A stretch of 64,000 nucleotides of DNA, taken from assembly GCA_002105175.1 (NCBI GenBank), contig MCGE01000060.1, positions 35,478-99,477 of the forward strand, in the 5' to 3' direction. Below are positions 1 to 13,300 of the stretch, in pieces. The position numbers and the translations under genes are program-made. Within the stretch, counting starts at the first letter, position 1, and every line of letters starts with the position of its first letter. The stretch is from Absidia repens. Its lineage: Eukaryota > Mucoromycota > Mucoromycetes > Mucorales > Cunninghamellaceae. The notes beneath the pieces are model-generated. The model had not been told where the DNA came from, made no database searches, and saw nothing but the letters and a program-made list of their open reading frames with translations.

Positions 1-361
1 CAGCCGAGAGAACCTCACACCATATGTAATGAAAGAATGGTTTTTAATATCATAGTTAACGCGTAAACTTGATTATTGTATATATATGTCTGGTTAAAAG
101 GGATCACATTCCACATATAGATGCAAAATCATCATTTGATTCGTCGGAGTCTGTGTGTCAGTCATATCATACATGTTCCTTTTTGGGTGCTCTTTGAAAA
201 AAAGAATATATAGCCTCGACATTACACACACAAATCATCAAATCAATCAAGTGACAATTGTTTTACTTCCAAAATAAACTCGTCATTTTATTCGTTAAAA
301 TGAATTCAATGAAATGATCGCGCCAAAAATACGCTGATAAGCACATACACACAGAGTAGAT
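1..361. other. 3' flank of HET gene 1, no gene seen
   Basis: AT-rich sequence downstream of the stop codon of the first HET-domain gene. No coding region, RNA gene or repeat shared with the rest of the window was recognised here. Confidence 0.5.
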
Positions 362-2593
362 TTAGTAGATATCAAAAAAAGAAAGTGATTTGGGATCCTT
401 GTGGTCATTGCCACATAGCAAACTACCTGTTCCCGCATAGGGATACGTTATGTCATGTTTAGAAGATATAATCCATTTGTTTTGAGCGAAACATCCGACC
501 AAAATGAAAAAAAAGGATACATATTTATCTTTGTTCTTAGGTGCCATTGCCAGGCTATCCCATTGAAAAGCAGGAATAGATACAATATCAAGAGTAGTAA
601 GAGTAGAAGAAGAAGCATGATATATGCCAAGTCGTTGAAGAACCGGGATATGTTTCGTAAGCAAATCGATACGAGATTGACTGTTGTCGGTTTGCACATA
701 ATATTCTTTGGGTTTGATACGAAGGTAGTAGTATCGGGTCGAGTCACCGTCACCATCATCATCTTCATCACCTTTTCTTTGATCGTGGGTTTGCTGATAA
801 TGATGATGGAGCATTATGCTAAATGGGTTGTACAAGTCAAAATTGAAGTAACCCTTATAGGCCAAATGAAGAAGCTGTCTACCGTTAAAATCCAAAGGTA
901 AAGTCGAAGTTGCAAACGTTGGCAGAATACCATGGATGATGGCATCTTTATTGCTTGACCAGAGAAGTAAGATTAATTTGTCTTCGATGTTCATGATGTC
1001 GTAAAGTTTCAATTTGACGGATAGCATACTGTGAATGCCCCAACGAGACACCTCGGTTATTTTATCAGCATACTTCGACAATGGTAAAATACTGTAAAAG
1101 CGATCCTCTATTGAAAAAAAAAAAAAATGAAAAAAGAATGAATCTTCTAAAATCAAGGTAATTTCGTTTTGTGTGTGTGCTAAAACTTACCATTTCTACT
1201 GGCCTTGGATCTCAGTAGCATTTCCAGAAATGTTTGTTGATTAAGATGACGAATCAACGTATAATGGAATCGTTTATAAACTGGGTTGGTAGAGCGTAAT
1301 CTGTCGATTCGTGATTGATGTTGGTTTTCCTTGTAATATTGCATCATAGTAAGATCCGGAAACGTATCATCATCCAGGTCAAATTTGAAGAAGGTGAATT
1401 CCTCGTTCAAGCAACGAAATACTATATTATCGTCATGGGTAGATGCCAATTGAATAAACCAATATTTGAGGTTGTTTTTCTTTTTTGCAATATTGTATTC
1501 ACTGACCACCCACACACGAGAAGACCAATCCTTGACGAGATCTGTCAAAAATTCCATTGACTGTCGTATAGCCGTGCTTCGGTGAATGACCTTTGATTTC
1601 CACTGAGACGCACTGACTTGCCATTCGTCTTTCTCTGTTCCTGAATGGAGGTTGTAACTGCGAACGAGTTCTATAGGACAAATCGGGTCATGACATGAAT
1701 GTAATCCAAAAACGCGATTGCTATGTCTTTTTGTCCACGTTTGCCAATGATGCCGGTGTGCTTGAGTGGTTTCACAGATGTGATCAAGAGCTTGCACAGG
1801 GCAATATAGCTTCTGATGCCTTTCATGATACATAAAACTATATGCAAAATGGTCAGTGAATTCAAGCAGCAATTGTCTCAGTTCAGGAGGCTCTTTTGGG
1901 ACTTGAGCATCATTAAGAAAACCTTCTTCTGCTTTGACGATTTGGTCTCTGTTTTGATGAATAAGGTGATAAATATCGTTACTGTATTTGGTGGACCCCT
2001 CTATGGCGTCGTCATTTTTTATCGATATTCCTCTCAAGTAAGCCAAATGAAGGTCAGGCACTGCTAAAATGTACGCGGCGCGATCGTAGATGTTGTTCAT
2101 TTGATAAATGGTGGCCTTTCGTTTTGTCGGGCGTTGATCCACACAGATCGCATCCACCCACACATACTTTATATGTTTCAACTCCGATTCAGAGGTCATC
2201 ATAAAGCAAAGCTGATAAAAATCATTTAAATGAAATGACGTGATCGATGCTGTATAGCCAATGCCAGTGTCGATCAGCGTCTCATGCAATTCACCCAAAC
2301 GGTAAGACAACGCCACAAATTTCAAATCTTCTTCTTCGAGTGGTTTTTTAACGCAGTGGATGACTTTATTGTTGGCAGCCTTTTCGATGTCGATAAGAAC
2401 AACTTGAAATGGTTTTTTCTGTAGTTGCTGTTGGGTGTCGTTTAGTGATAAGTCTGTATGAAAGCCATATTAATCAACATGAGTTGGACGTTTTTTTTAA
2501 AAAAAAAAAAATATGTACGTTCATAGTCCAACAGAAGTGACAATTTTTAATATTACCTTTACCAAGCTGATCCACTGGGTCGTCGGTCGTCAT
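362..2593 (-). CDS. HET-domain protein, copy 1 (three exons)
   Basis: Proposed structure is complement(join(362..1107,1191..2453,2557..2593)), about 680 residues. The 37-nt first exon starts ATG ACG ACC and its donor is GTAATA. The next acceptor is CATACAG, then donor GTAAGT, then a poly-T acceptor ending CAATAG; all junctions keep the frame. The N-terminal half carries the HET (heterokaryon incompatibility) signatures: FVALSYRLGE about 60 residues in, and YVWVDAICVDQ about 60 residues later. HET domains in filamentous fungi act in non-self recognition and programmed cell death; whether this protein does so is inference. The C-terminal half is not recognised. The tryptophan normally found in the SYRWG motif is leucine here, while the paralogue at 6019-8258 keeps it. 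This could mean relaxed constraint or altered function. The frame is intact throughout. Confidence 0.8.
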
Positions 2594-4406
2594 GATGTGG
2601 TTGGATAAAAGTAAATAAAAAAGAAAAGGGAGATAATGGGAAAAAAATAAAAAAGAGTTGGGGCACGTATGGTATACATACATCTTTGTGAAACGTAATA
2701 AAAAGACGGTTATTTGTTGCACAAAACTCCTTGACAAGCGTCTTTGTTTAGAATCAATAGGCAAAAGAATCAAGGTTTTCTGAAAACAGTCGTTTTTTTA
2801 TATCGGCTAACTATTATAGCGACAAGTTATATAAATAGTGGCATATACGGCAATAAGGTGTCTTGATTCAGCTATCATGGCGTGTCATAGCACTTGCCAA
2901 AATTTGGTTCCTGAATCATTTTCTTTTCTGAGAAATTTTGACAACTACCAATGTCTACCCTTTTTAGAGGGGGGATATGTACTACATGCAGGTGGAGAGG
3001 ACTGGGTGATGGCCAATAAAAACCAAGGTGAAAGTTTTCTATTAAGGCTTTTTAAGGAAACAAACACACGTCCCATCTGTACCGCACACTCTAAAAAAAG
3101 GCAATCCTATTTAAAACAAAAATAAAAAATAAAAAAGGGCAATCCTTCTTTTGGAGATGCGCCAGATAAATTGACTGAAAACATTGATACCTTGAATGTG
3201 TTTGGGTGTAGGTGGAGAAGGCATCGTACGATCACTGCCTCGTCCTCGAATTAATATAGTTCACTGATATGGTGCAGTTTAGTATGAACGTAAAGTAAAC
3301 TTTAATGATTGATATTTATATATATATATTTAATCTAAAAAGATTTCGATGCTTGCAAAATATGGACCTACCTGGTGTCAGGAGTGGGTGAGGAGAAGGA
3401 GACTGGAACGGTGTAAATTAGCCAGATAAGCTAGATGGTCATGTGAAATGCCCAGCCGTGGTGATGGCCGAAAGCACAGCACGATATAGGTTCAACTTGT
3501 ACAATTGTTCGAGAATGAATATAATTGCCTTTGATAGTACTTGATCTAATACTACCCACGTCTTTATGATGCGCAGGGAAAGAAAAAAAAGGCATTATTG
3601 TGGATGGGTTAGAAGCAAATGGTTTGACATTTACTTCTTTATCCCTTTTTACAATATTATTTGAATACCTATTGTTTTTATTTATTATAATCAGTCAACT
3701 TCTTATCGGGAGCCTATCTTTATTGAAAGAGTATGATCGACGGTGTAAAACATTGATCCTTTCCTTAAAGGTTTATTTACCGAATCTGATACACCAACTA
3801 TATTCAATGAAACGCTACGTCTGGCTGTATCTATAATATCAACAGTAACGACAACAATGATCAAAACAGTGATCCTCTTAAGATTAAAAGCAAGGCCAGT
3901 CTCGTAAACGAAGGCTGCGTGATTCGCGGCCGGATCGTGGTTACGGAAACTGCCAGTGCACATTTTTACACGATCATGCAAATTGGCGACAAAATTTACA
4001 AAGTAGACATAGGAAAATTTCAGTTTAGGTGGGAAAATGGCGTTTATTGAAAGAACTGTCTAAAAAAATGTTATAGCCACTATCATCTACACTGGAATCA
4101 CTACTAAAAATATCACCTTCGCCATCATTTTCACCACCTTCTCCTTCAGTATTAAATGAACATCACCATCCAGATGAAAAACCTGCACCACATCCCTACT
4201 AACGAAAAAATCCATTATTATAAGGAAGATATACAGCAAATGAATTTCATTCCAACACAAAAAAGCGTAGAAGAAATGGATAACCCTTTATTTATTTCTT
4301 TAAAGCATGACTCTATTGAATACACAACACCATTTTTTTTTTCTATTCCCAATGTCAGTGACGCGTGCTCAAATCGCTAATTATCGGCGATGCAATAAAG
4401 GCTGTA
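2594..4406. other. intergenic, upstream of HET gene 1
   Basis: No gene supported. Bases about 2860-3090 resemble about 8510-8690 upstream of the second HET gene: both share a GGTTCCTGAAT block, a TTTTGACAAC block, TGTACTACATGCAG and GAAACAAACACAC. The tandem duplication therefore took in upstream DNA. Short open frames at 2838-3125, 3600-3836 and 4156-4380 have no recognisable features. Confidence 0.5.
3100..3146 (+). mobile_element. A-rich micro-insertion with 9-bp direct repeat
   Basis: GGCAATCCT occurs at 3100-3108 and again at 3138-3146. The 29 bp between are almost all A with a few T and C. This matches an extremely 5'-truncated LINE insertion with target-site duplication. It is the weakest of the six such sites because of the short repeat. 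Confidence 0.45.
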
Positions 4407-5235
4407 TGGTGTGGCTCACTTCATTTTCATTTCAATTTTGTGACTTCAATCGCCGTTTGAATATACTTCTTAAAGCCTCCTTCCTTTCTTTTTCTTTCTT
4501 TTTTCCCCCCCCCCAAGTCAGCGCCATTTCATTGATCTCGATGAGGTGATGTTCAACTGGGATTAGTGTCAGGACTAGTTTAGAAGGGTTTTCAGCTCAG
4601 GTACTACAAGATGCATGGGGAAACCCTTTCATTTTGGATCTAGAATTTGGGGCCACTATTAGATTAGCCTTCATCTTAGTTCACTATTGGGTGTCATTGT
4701 TATAATTACTACTGAATAAACCTTGTCTTGCCTTTTTCTATCATTATTCTTTCTCATTGTTTGATTGTCTTACCAAATGTATATACATGGGCTTATTATA
4801 AGGAGAAAAAAACGGGTGTGTGTGTCTGTGCGTACAACAACAAGGGACGGCGCTTTTTATGGTACAAATAATAAATAAAAATAAAAATACATAAACTAAT
4901 CCTCGTTTGCAAGTCTTACAATCTACTAACTACGCTTGATATCGGAGCGGGAACGAGCAAAAAACAGGACCTGGTTTCCAGGGGTAAAATTTTTTACCTT
5001 GTTTTCGCGGTGTTTAATGCACATATCATTTTCCTTTTTAGTACATCAGATATGTTTCAAATCCTAGGCCAGCCAGCCAAAGTTTTCTTTTTTATAAAAA
5101 GAAAGAACTGATGTACACGTTTTGTTCTTAAAGTATCATGTTTAAGCATTGTTTTCTTGAGTTGGCCATTTTTAAAAAACTATCAGCTTTCTAGGATCAT
5201 GCCCTAATATTTGACATTATAAGTGAGTCGCACCA
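4407..5235. mobile_element. Tc1/mariner-like MITE, copy 1
   Basis: An 829-bp element flanked by TA on both sides (4405-4406 and 5236-5237). It begins TGGTGTGGCTCACTT and ends AAGTGAGTCGCACCA, so its ends are inverted repeats. The same family is at 56645-57722, where the inverted repeat is longer; this copy lost about 17 bp near its left end. There is no transposase frame inside. A GGTAAAATTTTTTACC near-palindrome lies near 4983. A TA target duplication points to Tc1/mariner-type mobilisation. Confidence 0.8.
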
Positions 5236-6018
5236 TAACGGACAGTCATTCAATTTCTATGTATCATCTGAAATGGAGCAATTCCCAAAAAAATTTCTAG
5301 GAATTTTTTTCTGATGCCTCTGAAAAGAAAAAAAAAAAAAAAAAAACGAAATTGAAGCATTATTTTTAGTTTGTTTTGATATGATCAAGATAGCTTCTCA
5401 AAATGTGCACCCAAAAATGCATCCTTCCATATTTGGAAAAATGAGGCATACCAATTTGCAAACCAAAAAATTTTCATTGCATACTACCAACAAAATTAAC
5501 CAAGATGGAAAAAAACCAAAAAAAAAAAAGGCAATCTACATCATCTACATTAATCACTTGATATATATAGAAAATAGGTTGAGATTATATGATAAACAAG
5601 TCGTTTCTCTTCATCTTTTTAAGGATAAAGAGAAACGTGAATGAGTATGGGGAGGACAGGGGCATAGAATCATTACGACTAAAGCGGGTGAGCAGGTAGC
5701 AACAACTATCTCAGGAAGGGAGGAGGACCAGGAATATAGAAAGCAAGGATATGTAGTAAGAAATGATCAGAATATAAAAAGCATTATGGTGCATAAACAC
5801 AAAAACGCGGAATCGAGAAAGAAAGAAAGAGAGAGAGAGAAATACGTAAATAAGATGATGGTGGTGAGAAATAGTATCATTGGTGGAAGTAGACTGGGCG
5901 TCCAATAAATTAAGAGATTTCTCAACAATTCCTAGCATAGCGCACTGGAGCGTTTATTAAAGAAGAATGATCATACACAGAAGAAGAAAAAAGATAAAAC
6001 CCATAGGGAGGGGGTGTT
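5236..6018. other. intergenic, no gene seen
   Basis: Spacer between the MITE and the 3' end of the second HET gene. It includes a 20-A run near 5327-5346 and a GA-rich stretch near 5818-5840. No supported gene. Confidence 0.5.
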
Positions 6019-8258
6019 CTAGTAGATATTAAAAAAGGTAGCAGTGGATTTCGTATTCCTGTCATGGCCATCGTCACCCACCACCACCCGTGTGCCCTTG
6101 ACATGTTGTGGGTAGTAGTCAGTGATACTTTCACGTGCCATGATCCATGTGTTGCTAGCAAAACTTCCCACCAAAGTGATAAAATGGGATTGAAAGTGCT
6201 CTTCACGTTCCAGTGAACCTTCCTGGTGACGACGTCGAATCGCGGGAATGGAGACAATGTCAAGCGGATGCGTTGTCGAAGCCTCCTTAATGCCAAGGAG
6301 CTGGGTGAGAGCCGGGATGCAGATTGCAAGGAAATCGGTCCGTCTGGTATCCAATGGATTGCTCTTGGTTACTTTATATTCTTTCGGTTTCAAACGTAGA
6401 TAATAGCGTTTCGTGTCACTGTCGTTCTCGTCCGTCGCTTCGCCATTTTTGTTAGCTGGTTGATCATAAAGCATCATAGTGGATGGGTCATTCAAGTCAA
6501 AATTGCAAAGATCGAGCGACAATGCTTGGAGAATGTCTTTCATTTGGAATTGCAAGGATAAAACCGATGTGGCAAACGTTGGTAGAACGCCATAGTTACC
6601 TGCACTTCTAGCGCTTGACCAAAAAAGAAGCGTCAGTTTGTCTTGGATGGTCATGATGTCGTAGAGTTTCAATTTGACAGAGGCCATATTATAGATGTCC
6701 CACTGTGACACCTCACTTTTTTTATCGGCATACTCCGACAATGGCAACGTACTGTAAAACCGATCCTCTATGAATGAATTCCCCCAAAAAAAACAAAAAA
6801 GTTGGCATCAGGTCTCTAAAATCAAGTTGGGGTTTTGCGCTTTGTGTGTATTTAAAATTTTTTACCATTTCTACTCGCCTTGGAGCTCAAAATCATCTCC
6901 AGAAAAGTTTGTTGACGAAGCTGATGGATCATCGTATAATGGAAGAGAATATAAACTGGATTGGACGAGTAGGATCTTGTGATAAATGAATCGTATTGAT
7001 TTTCGTAGTAAGGGGTGTTCAACATAGCATCCGAATCATTAAAGTCAAATTTGAAAAAGGTGAAATCGTCTTTAAAATGCGTACGGTCCAAAAAGGAGCC
7101 AAATTGAGTAAACCAAAACATGAGGTTGTTTTTCTTTTTGGCAATGTTGAATTCACTGATCACCCACACACGAGAAGACCAATCTTTGACGAGATCTGCC
7201 AAAAACTCCATCGATTGTCGAATACTGGTGCTTCTTTGAATAATCTTGCCTTTCCAATTGGATTGGTCGAATTGGCCTAATTCCTCCAAGATGTCTTTGG
7301 ATGGCATCGACTGACAAAATGATTCTAAAGGACAAAGCGCCTCGTTACACTGATGTAAATCGCCAATCGACGAGTTGCTGCTTTTGCCTTTGATCCAAGC
7401 CCGCCAATGACCTTGGTGTCCTTTGCGATTGATATCGCAGATATGATCGAGGGCGCGCACAGGACAATAGTGGTCGGCATGTTTTTGGTAGGTCATAAAA
7501 CTATGTGCAAAATGATCCGTATATTGAAGAAGCAATAATCTTAATGCAGGAGGCTCGTTTGGTACGTGCGCATCATCGAGGAATTTTTCTTCCAGGGCAG
7601 CAAGTTGGGAGGTGTTGCCGTGAATAAGGTGATAAATATCTTTGATGTATTCTTTTGAACCCAAGATGGTGTCGTTATTTTTTATCGAAACCGCTTTCAA
7701 GTGAGCCAGGTGGAGATCAGGCACGGCCAAAATATACGTGGCTTTGTCATAGATGTTGCTCATTTGGTAAATGGTGGCTTTTCGTTTTGCCGGGCGTTGG
7801 TCCACACAGATCGCATCCACCCACACATATTTGATGTGTTTCAAATTAGATTCCCGGGTCATTGTATAACAGAGATCATAAAAATCATCCAAGGAAAACG
7901 ACGTGATTGATGCTGTATAGCCAACTTTGGTATCGATCATCGTTTCGTGTAATTCACCCCAACGGTAAGATAACGCCACAAATTTCAAATCTTTCTCTTC
8001 GAGTGGCCTTTTAACACAATGGATAACATTATTTTTTAGTGTCTTTTCAATGTCGACAAGAACAACTTCAAATGCAGTTTGCTGCTGTTGCGGGTGAGTG
8101 TCTTTAAGCGATAAATATTATATATATATATACATATATAACGTCATATCAGTCAATATGGGCTTTGGTTCTTAAGTAGACATTCCTGTCAACACAAAAT
8201 TGACGCTTTTTTGATTATTACCTTTACCAAGCTGATCCACTGGATCGTCGATCGTCAT
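6019..8258 (-). CDS. HET-domain protein, copy 2 (three exons)
   Basis: Proposed structure is complement(join(6019..6767,6866..8101,8222..8258)). It is parallel to copy 1: a 37-nt first exon (ATG ACG ATC GAT), donor GTAATA, and a last intron between near-identical flanking codons (donor GTAAAA, acceptor ending CATAG). The HET motifs are FVALSYRWGE and YVWVDAICVDQ. This copy keeps the conserved tryptophan that copy 1 has lost. The first intron seems to have shifted its acceptor: the CAG used in copy 1 has decayed, and the next in-frame AG (CGCTTAAAG, ending 8102) drops four residues without breaking the frame. The intron also holds an alternating TA tract. The role in self/non-self recognition is inferred from the domain only. 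Confidence 0.82.
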
Positions 8259-9639
8259 GATGTAGTTGAGAACGGAAAGAAAAAAGAAAAGAAAACGGAG
8301 GTGACGAGGAATGAGCTCAGGGTACGTAGATGTACTCCATGGGGGACACGTCTGTTTGCCTGTAACACGAAAGCTTAATGAGGTGCTACACGTTCGTTTC
8401 AAATCAAATGGAAAAAATAAATCTTGAATTTTAACAATTATAGTTTATACAATAATGAGATTTTAGATAAAAATGACTATGTCGTGGTGAGACGTCTGAT
8501 CCAGTGACCATGACATACACCTCGCTATTTTTTTGGTTCCTGAATATCATTTTTTTGGTCTTTTGCGAGATTTTGACAACCGCCATTGTCCGCTCTTTTT
8601 AGGAAGGCTGTACTACATGCAGCTGCAGAGGCTTGGCGACGTCCAGGAAACAAACACACCTCCATGTGTAGTACGAATGTATTGACATGATGGCCGTTCA
8701 AAAAATAGACCCTCAACTATTTCAATTTTTCTGTTTTTTACATACTCCAATTTAAAAGTAAAATAATACTTGGACCAAAAAAAAGAACAAAAAGGATTTA
8801 CTTGGTATCATGGCCTTTCTGAAAGTAAGTTATATTAAAAGGCAGAGCAAAAAGCTCTATAGCGATGACGGTTACACGCAAAGCACGCCCTAGATTTCGT
8901 TTGTGTATTGGATCGGGCAAGAATATAGCTATTATTGATAGTAAAAGAATCTAGACCTGGTCAGTCGGTTCTTAGGTGGGTGGGGGAGGACACAGTCATG
9001 GACGGGAAAGTAGTCACAGTACATACAGTACATAAAATACAAAAAAAGAAGAAGGACATATCATAGATATACACATGTAGAAGATATGAGTGCCGCAGGT
9101 AGAATAATTTCTTACCTTCCTGGGCAACAAAAACTGTTTTGCTACTTTTAGATAAATCAATATATCATGAAAGCAATTTATTTTTACAAAACAACCAGCC
9201 CCCCTCCCCCCGCCACCCTAGTCGGTCAAATTATAAAACAACTACTGCCTGAATAAAAGATCATACAGTTTGCCTGATAGAATGTTACCCAATGTTTTTA
9301 CAAAAAGTGCCATCTGTAATGTGTTAGGATAGAGAAGGTTATTAGAGTACTAAAAAAGAAAAAACGTGGTGAAAAAAGAGCAGTTGGATGACTTCGCCAT
9401 TTAGCATTATGGTGAGCAGCCCCTTGGGGCCCATCCGCCGTCACTCAGCGCTCAGTCAGGACTTGACTTTTTTTTGTTTTTAATCAGTCAGGCCTTAGTT
9501 GTTTTTTTAAGGGCAATATAAATGGAATATTTATTGCGGAATTTGAAACACATTGCAGAGAGGTGAATCAAGGGAATAAAAGAATGTTAGAAAATAGATA
9601 ATATGTGAAGTAGATACTAAATGATTAAACATAAAATGG
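8259..9639. other. intergenic, upstream of HET gene 2
   Basis: No gene supported. The proximal part (about 8510-8690) resembles the 5' flank of copy 1. Around 9418-9466 lies a palindromic block GCAGCCCCTTGGGGCCC, seen again near 35090 and 35850 with the same following GTC/CTCAGCG sequence. This marks a dispersed repeat of unknown class. Confidence 0.5.
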
Positions 9640-10065
9640 TACTAATTCAAAACTAAAATGGGATGTCGTCTGTTTCAGGAGAGGTTGGAATGAGGAGGAC
9701 GGACATACAAAAAAAAAAAAGGAGGAGGACGGAGGCGGGAAAACAGATCGGTGATGAGCGATATTACATTTGATTTGTTGAATGGGGTGTTGTGCAAAAT
9801 AAAGAGCCAGTGATGTCGTGAGATCGCTTGGAGAGTACAGGAGCAGAGTAACCAAAGGAGGATGGAGTTATCCATGTTTCCTGGAGCAACCAAATTCCGG
9901 AGTAAATTGTGGATCATTTGCTGTTGAGCGGATATCAGTGGCAGAATGGCTTCAAATGCTGCTTCCCATATTGGCCATTTCAAGGGACAAGAGTAGAGCA
10001 GAGATCCAAAGTTTCTATATTAGTAGAGCAGAGACGGTACATTGGTGAACTGTATAGTGGGTATC
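9640..10065 (-). pseudogene. LINE ORF2 C-terminal fragment
   Basis: On the minus strand about 9675-10020 encodes a fragment with the LINE C-terminal zinc-knuckle context (CxxC near 10010, then HLLYSCPLKWPIW) and a region nearly identical to the plus-strand copy at 52740-53078 (both have CTLQAISRHHWLFIL and NTPFNKSNVISLI). No reverse transcriptase domain remains. It is a 5'-truncated or broken retrotransposed copy. Confidence 0.7.
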
Positions 10066-10243
10066 CAAGGCTTTTTTTTTTTTTTTTTATAAAATCGCTG
10101 ATTTATTGAAAATCCGGGGGTGGACGAGGTCCGCTACAATCCTACATTAGGAAACTATGACTACAGTGCAAAAACTGAGATTATTTGATGTATCACATGT
10201 TTTTGTAGTATATGGATAGGGCTGTGTGCGGTCGCCAGATTTT

Positions 10244-10255
10244 CCTCCAGTCTTC
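10244..10255. repeat. LINE target-site duplication, left copy
   Basis: CCTCCAGTCTTC at 10244-10255 recurs exactly at 15921-15932, flanking the 5.7-kb LINE. The unoccupied site at about 21150-21165 (reverse complement) has one copy only. Confidence 0.85.
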
Positions 10256-10291
10256 TTTTTTTTTTTTTTTGTTTTTATAGGATTTTATTAG

Positions 10292-10318
10292 ATTGAAGGC
10301 CCCTGAGTGAGCTTCAAT
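10292..10318 (-). ncRNA. LINE 3' UTR hairpin
   Basis: The minus strand reads ATTGAAGCTCACTCAGGGGCCTTCAAT in this 27-base segment: a 6-7 bp outer stem (TTGAAG/CTTCAA) with a partly degraded inner stem. It lies between ORF2 and the AATAAA-like signal, as in four other copies (17442-17465, 17677-17701, 20857-20882, 50555-50580). Confidence 0.7.
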
Positions 10319-10378
10319 CTTGATTTGTCAAGGGCATAATTCTAAAATAGTTAACTATAAATAATTTCTAACCTATAT

Positions 10379-13300
10379 TTATTCTACCAAATTGGGGTCT
10401 TGATCTTGATCCGTGTGTTTGGCAAGATATTCCTCGTACATTGTTGTTATTTCCTGTCCATGAAAGTTTTCACCTTTGTTCCATAATTGTTTACGGAAAC
10501 GACGGATGGCATGTGTCGTGTTCCATAGTTCTTCTTTAATATAGCAATGCCAGTGATGTATCCATAGGACTAGAAGGATGTCACTAACATGTATCATGGC
10601 TTCTTTGTCAATGGTTTTTCGGAATGTGAGGATATCCCAGAGGTCTGCTATGTTGAAATCAAGTTTTACGATTGTCTTGGCTGCGTTCCAGTATGATTTT
10701 TTGAGGGGGCATTCGATGATCATATGTTGCGCATCTTCTACTTGTTTGTTGCATATTTTGCACCATCCGGGATTCATACTATCTGGGTTGACATGCCGGA
10801 GTGCTTCTTGTGTGGGTAGCTTCTGAATCAAGAGGCGCCACCAACAGTTTCTTGCACCATGACTGATTGGTGTTCGCCAAAATAGCCGCCATTGTTTCGT
10901 TGTCATGAGATTCGCCGGTGGGGGGCTTTCGGGATTCTCGGATTAGGCAAATGTCGTTTGTTATCTTTGTTTCCAGCCAATTTAGTCTTAGCTGTCCAGT
11001 TGATGCTCGATATGGAAGCATGTCTACAGGTGCTGTTTGCCATTTATTTGGTGGTATTGTGATGGTCCAGTGTTTCAGAGAGTCAATGTTAAACCATGGC
11101 AGTTGTGCGATATCCTTTGTTGCGGCTGTACCATCTATTTGTGCTAGTATGTGCGGGTCCCATTCAAATTCATCGTTAGCTATTTCTTTCCACAGTCTTT
11201 TGTATCTGGTGTGGCTATCATCATATGTCTTGGTGAAGCTGTTGGTGATTTCCTCAAAAGGGTGTATATCCTTGACCATTGATGTGGGGTCGATTTTCAG
11301 GGATTTCTTGTTGTACGATTCAGGAGTAGCCTTGATGGCTCGGCTCAGGGGAATATATCGTATTATTCGAGCTGACCATGTGGACGAGATAGGAATCGAT
11401 GGCAACTGTTGTAGTAGGAGTGCAATGTGTTTGAGGTGAGGAATATTTTTGACCTTTTGGATGTATTGCTTTGGTGCTAGTAGGAAGGGAACAATTGAGT
11501 TGTGTCCAGTATGTAGACGGATGAGTACATTTATCACCCCTGTGAGTGGATTTGGACGTTTATCGGATAGTATTTTTTTAAGGTATACGTTGTGGAGTGC
11601 CAAGTGTTGGTCGTCAAGGTGGACCAAACCTAGTCCTCCTTTTTCTCTTGGTTTGCTTGCATAAGCCAGAAATGGTCGAGGATAGAACGGTAATACATAT
11701 GATCGTATTTGTGAGTTGATGTGCTGCAGCCATTGTTTCGGTACTATGGTGACCCGTAGGATATGCCATAGTCGGGATAGGAGGAGTGAGTTGCATATAA
11801 TCGATCGACCTTTGACTGATAAGTTTCGTGCTTTTATCATATTTATGTGGTTTTGGATCTTGTTGGATATGGTGTCTAAGAACTTATCCAATTGGCTTTG
11901 GGAAGTGTATATTGGGTAGCCGAGGTATATGGCTGGCATGTTATGTTTCGAGTCGTGCCAAGTGATACCTTTCGCTGTCGTAATATCAGTCCAGTGTTTA
12001 TGAGTGTTTCCCGTTAGAGATAGCATAGTGGTTTTTGACAAGTTGATTTTCGCATTGGAGGCTTTCCCATATTGCTGGAGTAAATGTTGCAGGAGATCCC
12101 ATTCTTGTGGTGTCCGTAGGAAGACCACTAGATCGTCCGCATATGCCAGTAATTTGACTCCCACATTAGATGACTGTGCCAGGTCAGTTGTTGACTGCCA
12201 GTGTTTTGTGTCTGGAATGTTGATACCCTGTAGTGTCTGGTTAGCTAATATTGATCGTAGCATGGGTTCAAAAGCAATGTTGAATAGGAGTGGGGATAGC
12301 GGATCGCCTTGTCGTAAGCCTCTACCTTGTCGGAAAGGAGCTGCCAGCCATCCATTTATGGAGATATGGACCCTGGTTTTGAAGAATAAGTCAGACAGTG
12401 CTTGAACTAATACTTCTGGGAACCCAATGTGAGTCATGACTTGTTCGAGATATTGCGGGTGGACTCGATCATATGCTTTCTCCTGATCAAGGAGGACTGC
12501 CACTGATGGGTCGTTGGGAGCTGTGTGTTGAAGGTGATGCATTAAACTTTGTGTTACCCATCCATTGTCCGATATAAGGCGGTTGTGCATAAAGCCAGTT
12601 TGAAAGGGGTTGATGATCTGTGGTAATACTGTGTGTAATCGGTTGGCTATGATTTTCGTGAATAATTTCGCATCACAATTGATCATAGATAAGGGTCGCC
12701 AGTTAGCCAGTAGGTCGCGATCTCCTTTTTTGAATAACAGGACTGTACGGGTTGCTTGCCAGGAGGAAGGAAAGCTTCCGGTCTGGGCCTCTTGAATGAC
12801 CTCTGCGAGTAATGTAATGGATTGTTGATGGTGTCTATCCAGGAATTTATATACTTCAAAACCTAAACCATCTAGGCCTGGGCTCTTCTGTGCAGGTGAA
12901 TTTTGAATGGCATTACTCACCGATTGGCATTGGATAGGTCTTGTGATCATGTTGCTTTGTTGATCGGATATCATGTTTGTTGGTGTAGAAGAAAGTAAAG
13001 CTTTTAGTGCAATTGGGTCTTGGGGTTCTGGTGAATAGAGGTGTTGATAGAATTGCCTTGCTTCTTTGAGGATATCCGATGGCGTGGTGCTATAGACATT
13101 GGTCTGTGGATTTCTCAATCGGTTAATTGTGACTTGGGAAGTCCGTGCTTTCAGAACGCGGAAAAAATATTTTGTATTGTTTTCCCCTTCCTCTGTCCAC
13201 CTGGTGTTCGTTCTGACAATCAATTGTTCCACATCTGTGAGAGTTGCCACTTTAATTTCTTTTTCCACTTCTTCCAGTTGTATCGATGATCGCATTGTCG

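Noticed and set aside
2838..4380. Small open frames upstream of HET gene 1
   Set aside because: No domains and no conserved partner frame in the duplicated flank at 8510-8690, where only DNA blocks are shared.
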